The position numbers and the translations under genes are program-made. A stretch of 64,000 nt of DNA from Actinoplanes octamycinicus (GTDB lineage: Bacteria > Actinomycetota > Actinomycetes > Mycobacteriales > Micromonosporaceae): contig NZ_JACHNB010000001.1 of NCBI RefSeq assembly GCF_014205225.1, positions 682,001 to 746,000 on the forward strand, in the 5' to 3' direction. Under the pieces are notes generated by a model. That model saw only the letters and a program-made list of their open reading frames with translations. It did not search any database and was not told where the DNA came from. Within the stretch, counting starts at the first letter, position 1. Each line of letters opens with the position of its first letter. Shown piece after piece: positions 8,886-15,207 of the stretch.

Positions 8886-8924
8886 TCAGCCCGCTTTGGC
8901 TTTCGCTTTCGTCGGCCCGGACAT
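8886..8924 (-). CDS. leader mini-ORF A (12 codons) before rbsK
   Basis: ATG to TGA encodes MSGPTKAKAKAG. GGAGG lies ten bases upstream of its ATG, inside the preceding repeat unit. Its TGA is followed by one G and then the ATG of mini-ORF B. It arose from the 40-bp duplication. Translation is inferred from the start, the ribosome site and the conserved reading frame only. Confidence 0.45.
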   Translation of the reverse strand: MSGPTKAKAKAG

Positions 8925-8965
8925 CTCAGGCCGCCTCCGCTTTCGCTGTCGTCGGCGCGGGCGAC

Positions 8966-9790
8966 TCAGGCGGCCCGGGCCGTGTACCGGTCGCCGAACC
9001 GGTCCACGACCAGCGGCAGCCCGAACGTCTTCGTCAGGTTCTCCGCGGTCATCACCTCGCCGAGCAGGCCGGCCGCGACCACGCTGCCCTCGCGCAGCAG
9101 CAGGCCGTGGGTGAAGCCCGGCGGGATCTCCTCGACGTGGTGGGTGACCAGCACCATGGCCGGCGCGTCCGGGTCGAGGGCCAGCTCGGTGAGGTGCCCG
9201 ATGAGCACCTCCCGGCCGCCCAGGTCGAGGCCGGCGGTCGGCTCGTCGAGCAGCATCAGCTCCGGGTCGGTCATCAGCGCCCGGGCGATCTGGGTGCGCT
9301 TGCGCTCGCCCTCGGAGAGCGTGCCGAACTCCCGGTCCAGGAAGTTGCTCATGCCGAGCTGGGCGAGCAGCTGCCGGGCGCGGGCCTCGTCCTGCGGGTC
9401 GTACTCCTCGCGCCAGCGGCCGACCACCGACCAGGCGGCGGTGACGACGACGTCGAGCACCTTCTCCTCCGGCGGGATCCGGTCGGCGAGCCGGCCGGTG
9501 GTGATCCCGACCCGGGTGCGCAGCTCGTTGACGTCGACCCGGCCCAGCCGGTCACCCAGCACCCACGCCTGGCCGCGGGTCGGGTGCAGCCGGCCGGAGG
9601 CGATGTTGAGCAGGGTAGTCTTGCCGGCCCCGTTCGGACCCAGCACCACCCATCGCTCGTCCAGCTCGACCTGCCAGGACAAACTGTTGATCAGGTGATT
9701 CCCGCCGCGGACCACGCTGACGCGGTCGAACGCGATGACGGTGTCCTCATCGGGCGGAACGGTTACGGCAGCCTCAACCACGCCGTCCAT
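8966..9790 (-). CDS. ABC transporter ATP-binding protein
   Basis: About 274 residues. It has Walker A GPNGAGKTT, Q-loop region GITTGRLADRIP, signature LSEGERKRTQIARAL, Walker B LMLLDEPTAGLD and H-loop VTHHVEE. The type resembles YlmA/ModF-like stand-alone ATPases (HLTELALDPDAPAMVLVTHHVEEIP) with no permease beside it. The start is uncertain: ATG 9790 is taken, but GTG 9781 is possible and neither has a clear ribosome site. The upstream frame to 10108 runs through 46-bp tandem repeats and is not credible. Its stop lies in the first degenerate copy of the rbsK leader repeats. Confidence 0.85.
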   Translation of the reverse strand: MDGVVEAAVTVPPDEDTVIAFDRVSVVRGGNHLINSLSWQVELDERWVVLGPNGAGKTTLLNIASGRLHPTRGQAWVLGDRLGRVDVNELRTRVGITTGRLADRIPPEEKVLDVVVTAAWSVVGRWREEYDPQDEARARQLLAQLGMSNFLDREFGTLSEGERKRTQIARALMTDPELMLLDEPTAGLDLGGREVLIGHLTELALDPDAPAMVLVTHHVEEIPPGFTHGLLLREGSVVAAGLLGEVMTAENLTKTFGLPLVVDRFGDRYTARAA

Positions 9791-9888
9791 CCAACCATGT
9801 GCCCACGCCCCCGATCCGTCGGCGTGCCGCCGCTCACCCACGAGGTCACCCACGTCCCGCCAAAGGCACGCCGTCCGCCACCCAGCCA

Positions 9889-10170
9889 CCCCCGAACGCC
9901 CCACGCCGAGCGCCCCCGGACCACCCGGCCGGCCCACAATCGCGCCGTCCCGAGCGCGCCAGGGACCACCGCCGCCGGTCCGCAATCGCCCTGCCCCGAA
10001 CGCGCCACGGAGAACCCCCGCCAGCACGCAATCGACCTGCCCCGAACGCGCTACGGACCACCCCCGCCAGTCCGCAATCGCCCTGCCGCGAACGCGCCGC
10101 GGACCCACCCCCGCCAGCCCGCGACCGCCCCGCGCCGAGCGCGCGCCACCGACCGCCCGCGATCGGTCCT
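9889..10170. repeat. 46-bp tandem repeat array (about 5-6 copies)
   Basis: The anchor CGCAATCG recurs at 9935 (as CACAATCG), 9981, 10027, 10073 and 10120 (as CGCGACCG), that is every 46, 46, 46 and 47 bp. Each unit contains CTGCCCCGAACGCGC-like and CCCCCGCCAG-like segments. The period is not a multiple of three and open frames across it are low-complexity, so it is noncoding. It fills the 405 bp between the ROK regulator and the ABC ATPase gene. No other feature is seen there. Confidence 0.85.
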
Positions 10171-10195
10171 TCGCGGGCTGGGCGGCCGGCCCGGG

Positions 10196-11374
10196 TCAGT
10201 CCGTGGTGGAGCCGAAGACCTCGTCGCGGACCGCGTCCAGGGCGGTGTGCAGGGCGCCGAACAGCACCGGGTCGGTGCTCACGCCGGTCACCACCACCTT
10301 GGGCGAGACCAGGGTGATCTCGGCGACCTCGCGCTCCACCCGCTCGGCCAGCGCCGGCCCGCCGGCCCGGCCCACCTCACCGGCCAGCACCACCAGCGGC
10401 GGGTCGAGCACCAGGCAGGTGGCCGCGACACCGAGGGCGAGCCGGCGGGCCAGCTCGTCCAGCACCGGCTCACCGGCCGGCCCGGCGGCGACCGCGGCGC
10501 GCACCACGTCGGCGGCCTCGGCCCCCCGGAACCCGTACTGCTTGCCGATCGCCTTGACCGCCTCGGCCGCGGCCAGCGTCTGGAAGGCGCCCTTCACCCC
10601 ACGCTTCGACGCGTTGTGCGGCACGTCGGCGCCGCCCACCGGCAGGTAGCCGATCTCACCGGCAGCGCCCGTCGCGCCCTGGTGCAGCCGGCCGTTGATC
10701 ACGCTGGCCAGACCGACGCCCCGGCCGATCCAGACCAGCGCGAAGTCGGCGACCCCGGTGGCCGCCCCGGTGCTCTGCTCGGCGACCGCGGCCAGGTTCA
10801 CGTCGTTGCCGAAGACGACCGGCGTGCTCAGGTCCCGGCGCAGGTCGGCGAGCAGCCCGCGGTGCCAGCGCGGCAGGTCCCAGGCGAACGAGATCTCGCC
10901 GGACTGCGGGTCGACCAGGCCCGGGGTGCCGAGCACCACCCGGCGTACCGAAGTGATGTCGGTCCCCGCGTCGCTCGCCGCCTGGACCACCGCCTGGTGC
11001 ACCACGCCGACCGGGTCGTCGGTGTCCTTGGTGCTCAGCTCGGCCCGGCCGATCACCGCTCCGGTGATGTCCGCGCAGGCGGCGACCACGGTGTCCGGGC
11101 CGACCTCGACGCCGATCACGTGCGCGCTGCTCGGGGTGACCGCGTAGAGCTGCGCGTTCGGCCCGCGGCCGCCGGCCTGCTCACCGACCCGGCGGACCAG
11201 GCCGCGCTCCTCCAGCCGCTCCACCAGCTGGGAGGCGGTGACCTTGCTGAGGCCGGTCAGCTCGCCGAGCTGGGCCCGGGTCAGGGGACCTCGGGTGAGC
11301 AGCAGATCCAGCGCCGCGCGGTCGTTGAGAGCACGCAGCAACCGGGGTGTGCCCGGAAGGCGAGTGGCGGCCAT
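10196..11374 (-). CDS. ROK-family transcriptional regulator
   Basis: A 392-residue protein. The N-terminal winged helix (about 10-75: LTRAQLGELTGLSKVTASQLVERL) is followed by a ROK fold. Two departures are visible: the ATP-site DxGGT of ROK kinases is absent (VGVEVGPDTVVAACADITG), so it is a regulator, and the usual zinc motif CxCGxxGC is replaced by a cysteine-free SKRGVKGAF. ATG 11374 is preferred because AGGGG lies eight bases upstream. It diverges from the GH3 gene across 172 bp that contain a palindrome, and probably controls the sugar genes on both sides. Confidence 0.88.
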   Translation of the reverse strand: MAATRLPGTPRLLRALNDRAALDLLLTRGPLTRAQLGELTGLSKVTASQLVERLEERGLVRRVGEQAGGRGPNAQLYAVTPSSAHVIGVEVGPDTVVAACADITGAVIGRAELSTKDTDDPVGVVHQAVVQAASDAGTDITSVRRVVLGTPGLVDPQSGEISFAWDLPRWHRGLLADLRRDLSTPVVFGNDVNLAAVAEQSTGAATGVADFALVWIGRGVGLASVINGRLHQGATGAAGEIGYLPVGGADVPHNASKRGVKGAFQTLAAAEAVKAIGKQYGFRGAEAADVVRAAVAAGPAGEPVLDELARRLALGVAATCLVLDPPLVVLAGEVGRAGGPALAERVEREVAEITLVSPKVVVTGVSTDPVLFGALHTALDAVRDEVFGSTTD

Positions 11375-11393
11375 GACTCGTTCCCCTAATACT

Positions 11394-11404
11394 AAAGATT
11401 CTTT
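11394..11404. promoter_or_regulatory. AAAGATTCTTT palindrome, putative ROK operator
   Basis: A perfect 5+1+5 palindrome lies in an A/T-rich patch 20 bp upstream of the ROK regulator start and within the divergent promoter region of the GH3 gene. ROK repressors often bind such A/T-flanked inverted repeats in their own promoter. Binding is inferred. Confidence 0.45.
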
Positions 11405-11546
11405 CCTGTTACAGTGTCGGCGCTCGAAACGCAGCCGCAGCGTAACGGTCGGCAATGTTGCTCGTCCGTACGGTGGCTATCGACTCCGAGCGATCATGGC
11501 AGCTCGCCGCCACCGGTGGCCAGAGCCGCGTCATCGAGAGGACACC

Positions 11547-13361
11547 ATGGCCATCGACCCCGGGCTACGCCGACTCGCCCTGCGCACCCTCCTTGCCGCC
11601 TTCCCCGGGACGGTCCCGCCCGGCTGGGCGCTCGACCTGCTCGCTGACGGGCTGGCCGGGCACACGCTGTTCGGCACCAACGTCGAGGATCCCGCGCAAC
11701 TCGCCCGGTTGACCGCAAAACTGCGATCCGCACGCCCGGACGCGCTGGTCGCGATCGACGAGGAGGGTGGCGACGTCACCCGGCTGGGGCATCGGACCGG
11801 CAGCCCGTACCCCGGAAATTCCGCTCTCGGCGCGGTAGACGATCAAAGTCTCACCCGCCAGGTGTACGCCGCGATGGGCCGCGACCTGGCCGCCGCCGGG
11901 ATCAACCTGGACCTCGCGCCGACCGTCGACGTGAACACCGCCGCCGAGAACCCGATCATCGGAACCCGCTCGTTCGGCGCCGACCCGGCCCTGGTCGCCC
12001 GGCACACCGGCGCGGCCGTCGAGGGCCTGCAGTCGGCCGGGGTGGCGGCCTGCGCCAAGCACTTCCCCGGCCACGGCGCCACGGTCACCGACTCCCACCT
12101 GGAGCTGCCGACCGTCGACGCGCCGATCGGCGTGCTCCGGTCCCGGGACCTCCCTCCGTTCGCCGCGGCGGTGGCGGCCGGCGCGAAGGCCGTGATGAGC
12201 GCCCACATCCGGGTCCCGGAACTGACCGGCGACGGCCCCGCCACCTTCAGCCGCGCCGCCCTGGAAGGCCTGCTCCGCGCGGAATACGGCTTCACCGGCG
12301 TGATCGTGACCGACGCCCTGGAGATGCGCGGCGCGGCCGGCGCCGCCGGTGGCGTCCCGCAGGCCGCCGTCCGGGCCCTGGCCGCCGGTGCCGACCTGCT
12401 GTGCATCGGCGCGCTCGTGGACCGCGACCTGGTCCTCGCCGTCGCCGACGAGATCGCCACCGCCGTCCAGGACGGCCGCCTCCCCGCGTCCCGTCTGGAA
12501 CAGGCCGCCACCCGCAACGCCGACCTGGCCACCTGGACCGCCCTCACCCGCATCACCGCCCCGCCCTCCCCCAGCGCGATCCACCTGTCCGCTTCCTCTC
12601 CGTCTGCCCTCACCGCCCCCGCAACGGCAGCCACCACCGCGGTCCCCGCCTCAGCTACCGCCCTGACTTACGTCACAGCCGTCGCTCTGCCGTCCGCCGC
12701 ATCGGAGGCCACCGCCGCCTCCGTCGCCTCCACCCCAACGAAGGCCACCACCGGCTCCCTCGCCTCCACCGGCTCCCTCGCCTCCACCGCCGCCACCGCC
12801 GTCGCCTCCACCGCTGTCGCCTCCACCGCAACGGAGGCCGGCACCGCGACCGGAGCCCAAGAAGCCACCGCCCTCGCCGCGACTCCGGACGTCGCCTCCG
12901 CCGCGACCGCCACGCTCACCTCGACTGAGCTGGGGATCCACGCGGCTCGGCGCGCGCTGCTGATCGAGGGCGACCCGACCGCGGTGGCCGGACCGCTGGT
13001 GGTGCAGCTCTCCAGCGGTTACTCGATCGCCGAGGGCAAGGTGCCGTGGGGCCTGCGGCCCTTCCTCGGCGGCGTCGAGCAGATCGAGGTGCCGGCCGCC
13101 GACACCACCGCCGACGCGCTGATCGAACGGGCCGCGGGCCGGCCCATCGTGCTGGTCGGCCGCCGGGTGCACCAGGGCGCGGCGAGCCGCGAACTGGCCG
13201 AGAAACTCGCCGGGGCCTGGCCGACCGCGATCGTTGAGCTGGGCTGGCCGTCGCCCTGGCGGCCGCAGGGCGCCCGAGCCTTCCTGGTCACCCACGGCGC
13301 CAGCCTGGCCAGCAGCCGGGTCGCCGCCGAAGCCCTCGGTCTGGTCGGGTCTGATAACTGA
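11547..13361 (+). CDS. glycoside hydrolase family 3, NagZ-like, with low-complexity insert
   Basis: A 604-residue protein. Residues 1-338 are a GH3 TIM barrel with the NagZ-type motif KHFPGHGATVTDSH (171-184, His184 as acid/base) and nucleophile D256 in VIVTDALEM. This predicts beta-N-acetylglucosaminidase activity on muropeptides or chitin fragments. Residues about 340-467 are an Ala/Ser/Thr-rich linker with repeated GSLAST and AVAST units. Residues 468-604 form a second domain (ARRALLIEGDPT...) like the C-terminal part of two-domain actinobacterial homologues. GAGAGGA precedes ATG 11547. No signal peptide is visible, so it is cytoplasmic. The divergent ROK regulator fits amino-sugar control. 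Confidence 0.88.
   Translation: MAIDPGLRRLALRTLLAAFPGTVPPGWALDLLADGLAGHTLFGTNVEDPAQLARLTAKLRSARPDALVAIDEEGGDVTRLGHRTGSPYPGNSALGAVDDQSLTRQVYAAMGRDLAAAGINLDLAPTVDVNTAAENPIIGTRSFGADPALVARHTGAAVEGLQSAGVAACAKHFPGHGATVTDSHLELPTVDAPIGVLRSRDLPPFAAAVAAGAKAVMSAHIRVPELTGDGPATFSRAALEGLLRAEYGFTGVIVTDALEMRGAAGAAGGVPQAAVRALAAGADLLCIGALVDRDLVLAVADEIATAVQDGRLPASRLEQAATRNADLATWTALTRITAPPSPSAIHLSASSPSALTAPATAATTAVPASATALTYVTAVALPSAASEATAASVASTPTKATTGSLASTGSLASTAATAVASTAVASTATEAGTATGAQEATALAATPDVASAATATLTSTELGIHAARRALLIEGDPTAVAGPLVVQLSSGYSIAEGKVPWGLRPFLGGVEQIEVPAADTTADALIERAAGRPIVLVGRRVHQGAASRELAEKLAGAWPTAIVELGWPSPWRPQGARAFLVTHGASLASSRVAAEALGLVGSDN
12590..12930 (+). repeat. Ala/Ser/Thr codon-repeat tract inside the GH3 gene
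   Basis: Short in-frame repeats such as CCTCGCCTCCACC and GCCTCCACCGC recur here and encode the GSLAST/AVAST linker. The non-template strand is strongly pyrimidine-biased. Such tracts are prone to slippage, so linker length probably varies between strains. Confidence 0.7.
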
Positions 13362-13895
13362 ACGTAACGCAGAGACACAGTCACACCCCGTAATTGATGT
13401 CCGAAAAACCGGACAACAGACGGATAAGTCCGCTCATCCGAACGGTCAGAGCCCACGCTCAGCACTTCTCACCCGCAGCCCAAGTCACGTAGCGTCATGT
13501 CCGCAGGTGGATCTGGGGATGTCGCGGGCCCGCCTCGGGAGCAGTGCGACCCGCGACGCAGATGGTGAGCCGGGCGCGGCGGACTTCGGGAGCAGTCCGC
13601 CGCAGCCCGGCCCACCACCATCACTTGCCACGGGCGTCCCGGCAGCAGGCGACCCGCGAGGGCTCAGGGGCCATCCCGGTTCGTGCACCGGCCTGCTGGT
13701 GGACAGCCACCCATGCACCTCCTTCTTGCGGTGTTCCGCCCTCCCGCACACCGGGCCACCTCGTGCCTGCCGCGCTCATTTCTTCGCACGCCTCCAAGTC
13801 TCCGCCCGCGAATTTCCGCGAACGAGTTATCCACATTGCGCGTCTGTCCACAGGGTCCGAGGCAGCCATCCGCGCCCGGCGGCAGAGTTCCGGGC
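13362..13895. other. intergenic region with paired hairpins
   Basis: 534 bp lie between the GH3 and AbiEi-like genes. Open frames on both strands lack ribosome sites and family resemblance. A small hairpin (TGTCCG-AAAAAC-CGGACA, 13398-13415) follows the GH3 stop, then two larger hairpins at 13521-13557 and 13569-13611 (separate entry). Nothing else is recognised. Confidence 0.5.
13521..13611. other. two adjacent hairpins sharing a CGGGAGCAGT loop
   Basis: Hairpin 1 has arms GTCGCGGG (13521-13528) and CCCGCGAC (13550-13557). Hairpin 2 has arms GCGGCGGACT (13576-13585) and AGTCCGCCGC (13594-13603), extended outward by GCCGGGC (13569-13575) and GCCCGGC (13605-13611) with a single bulged A. Both present CGGGAGCAGT in or beside the loop. 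This could be a structured RNA or a terminator pair; no U-tract follows. Confidence 0.45.
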
Positions 13896-14510
13896 ATGGC
13901 ACAACTCGACGACATCAGCGGCCGCCAGTGCGGGGTGGTGACCCGCGGGCAGGCCCTCCAGGCCGGCGTCCGACCGGAGACCGTGCGCCGCCACCTCAGG
14001 TCCGGCCGCTGGCAGCGGATGATCCCGGGGATCTATGCGACCTTCACCGGCCGCCCGCCACCGGGCGCGAAGCGCTGGGCCGCGGTCCTGCACGCCGGCC
14101 CCGGCGCGATGCTGTGCCGCCGTTCCGCGGCGGAGGAGACCGGGCTCGCCGCACCCGGCCGCGGCGCGGTCCACGTGCTGATCCCGGAGACGCGGCGGAT
14201 CCGTCCGATCGTCGGCATCGTCGCGCACCGTTCCCGGCACGCGGCGGCCCGCCGCGATCCACTCCGCTCCCCGCCGCAGACCCGCGTCGAGGAGACCGTC
14301 CTGGACCTGGCCTCGACAGCGCGCACGGCGCCGGAGGGCCTGCACTGGATCATGGCGGCCTGCGTCCGGCGGCTGACCACCCCGGACCGGCTGGCCAGGG
14401 CCCTGTCCACCCGTCCCCGCCTACCCCGCCGCAAGGCAGTGGCCGCCTTGCTCGGCATCGCCGCCGATGGCCGGCCCGCGCCCCTGCCGCTCTGGCCACC
14501 GCTCAAGTGA
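13896..14510 (+). CDS. AbiEi-type antitoxin N-terminal domain protein, probably truncated
   Basis: A 204-residue protein. The N-terminal winged-helix block (GVVTRGQALQAGVRPETVRRHLRSGRWQ, then IPGIYATFTG) is the AbiEi antitoxin-type domain found at the start of many actinobacterial proteins that usually continue into a DUF559/Vsr-like endonuclease domain. Here the frame ends soon after RRKAVAALLGIAADG, exactly where that nuclease domain normally begins, so it is absent. No AbiEii toxin gene is adjacent. It is either a remnant or a regulator that kept only its DNA-binding and middle regions. Length is about 100 residues short of the usual family size. Confidence 0.65.
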   Translation: MAQLDDISGRQCGVVTRGQALQAGVRPETVRRHLRSGRWQRMIPGIYATFTGRPPPGAKRWAAVLHAGPGAMLCRRSAAEETGLAAPGRGAVHVLIPETRRIRPIVGIVAHRSRHAAARRDPLRSPPQTRVEETVLDLASTARTAPEGLHWIMAACVRRLTTPDRLARALSTRPRLPRRKAVAALLGIAADGRPAPLPLWPPLK

Positions 14511-14592
14511 TCACCACGGCACGCCACGGATAACGCGACACGTCCCGACGGCCGCCGCGTCCCCGCGGCCACCCAGACGGCCCACGCCCGAC

Positions 14593-14672
14593 CTGGCGAT
14601 CTGGCGATCTGGCGATCTGGCGATCTGGCGACCAGGCGACCAGGCGACCAGGCGACCAGGCGACCAGGCGAG
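14593..14672. repeat. 8-bp tandem repeat, ten units
   Basis: Four CTGGCGAT units, one CTGGCGAC, four CAGGCGAC and one CAGGCGAG run without interruption. The unit switches from one variant to the other once, so each half probably expanded separately. Confidence 0.95.
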
Positions 14673-14779
14673 TATCCGCGACCGGTCAGGCATCGGTCGC
14701 ACCCAGTCGCCGCGGTGCTGTACGCCCCCGGACAGCGCCGCGGCCCGTTCCGAAAGTCTCGGGAAAGGAGCGAGAAAAG

Positions 14780-14799
14780 CTGCCGGCGGCAACCGGCAG
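14780..14799. terminator. hairpin CTGCCGG/CCGGCAG
   Basis: A perfect 7-bp stem with loop CGGCAA. It is the first of three hairpins between convergent genes. Confidence 0.4.
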
Positions 14800-14823
14800 G
14801 CCCGGTAATCCGTGCGCCGGGCC

Positions 14824-14883
14824 GCCCGGGATCGGGACAATCCCGGGCAAGGTCGGCCGGGGCACTAGCCCCCGGCCGACCTT
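14824..14883. terminator. two back-to-back perfect hairpins, bidirectional terminator candidate
   Basis: Hairpin 1: 9-bp arms GCCCGGGAT (14824-14832) and ATCCCGGGC (14840-14848), loop CGGGACA. Hairpin 2 begins at the next base: 14-bp arms (14849-14862 and 14870-14883) starting AAGGTCGGCC and ending GGCCGACCTT, loop CACTAGC. Both loops are 7 nt. Their place between convergent transcription units supports termination in both directions. U-tracts are absent, as is usual in actinomycetes. Confidence 0.6.
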
Positions 14884-14923
14884 CAACTCTCCCCGGATGG
14901 ACGAGATCCGGATGACGCATCAA

Positions 14924-15160
14924 AGCCGCGCGAAAGGACGACCGCGCTGCAGCTGTAGCAGGACTGCGAGCGGAGCGGCCCGCGAGCCGCGCCTAGGACG
15001 ACCGAGCTGCGGCTGTAGCGGATTGGGAATCGGAGCGGCCCGAGCCGCGCGTAAGGACAACCGCACTGCAGCTGTCGCAGAGCTGGGCACGGAGCGGCCC
15101 GCGAGCCGCGCGAAAGGACAGCTGTCGCAGAGCTGGGGAACGGAGCGGCCCGCAAGCCGC
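14924..15160. repeat. 58-61-bp tandem repeat with internal hairpins, four units
   Basis: The anchor AGCCGCGC recurs at 14924, 14985, 15043, 15104 and 15155 (spacings 61, 58, 61, 51). Each unit carries GGACGACCGC, a GCTGCAGCTGT-like segment and GGAGCGGCCCGCGAGCCGC. The last segment can fold as GCGGC/GCCGC. The array lies 48 bp beyond the stop of the NAD-glutamate dehydrogenase gene, so the transcript end of that gene would contain several hairpins. Confidence 0.85.
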
Positions 15161-15207
15161 GCGGAGGAGACCGCGCGACCGGCGGGCCGCTGAACGTGCG
15201 GGCCGGC

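Larger units (their letters stand above)
8842..8970 (-). repeat. three 40-bp tandem repeats duplicating the rbsK 5' end
   Basis: Units lie at 8842-8881, 8882-8921 and 8922-8961, with a partial fourth from 8962. Read on the minus strand each unit ends in TGAGATG, so a stop and a start are joined by one base. The codons after each ATG (CCC GCG CCG ACG AAA GCG AAA) resemble the first codons of rbsK (CCC GCT TCG AGG ACA GCG AAG). The copies differ by several substitutions, so the expansion is not recent. Confidence 0.9.
14511..15207. other. gene-free region of repeats and hairpins
   Basis: This 697-bp gap between two convergent genes holds an 8-bp microsatellite (14593-14672), three perfect hairpins (14780-14799, 14824-14848, 14849-14883) and a roughly 60-bp tandem repeat (14924-15160). 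Open frames within it only read through the repeats. No credible gene is seen. Confidence 0.8.

Noticed and set aside
9791..10108. N-terminal extension of the ABC ATPase
   Set aside because: It reads through the 46-bp repeats and has no similarity to ABC domains.
13485..13751. 88-codon minus-strand frame between the GH3 and AbiEi-like genes
   Set aside because: It has no ribosome site or recognised family and crosses both hairpins.
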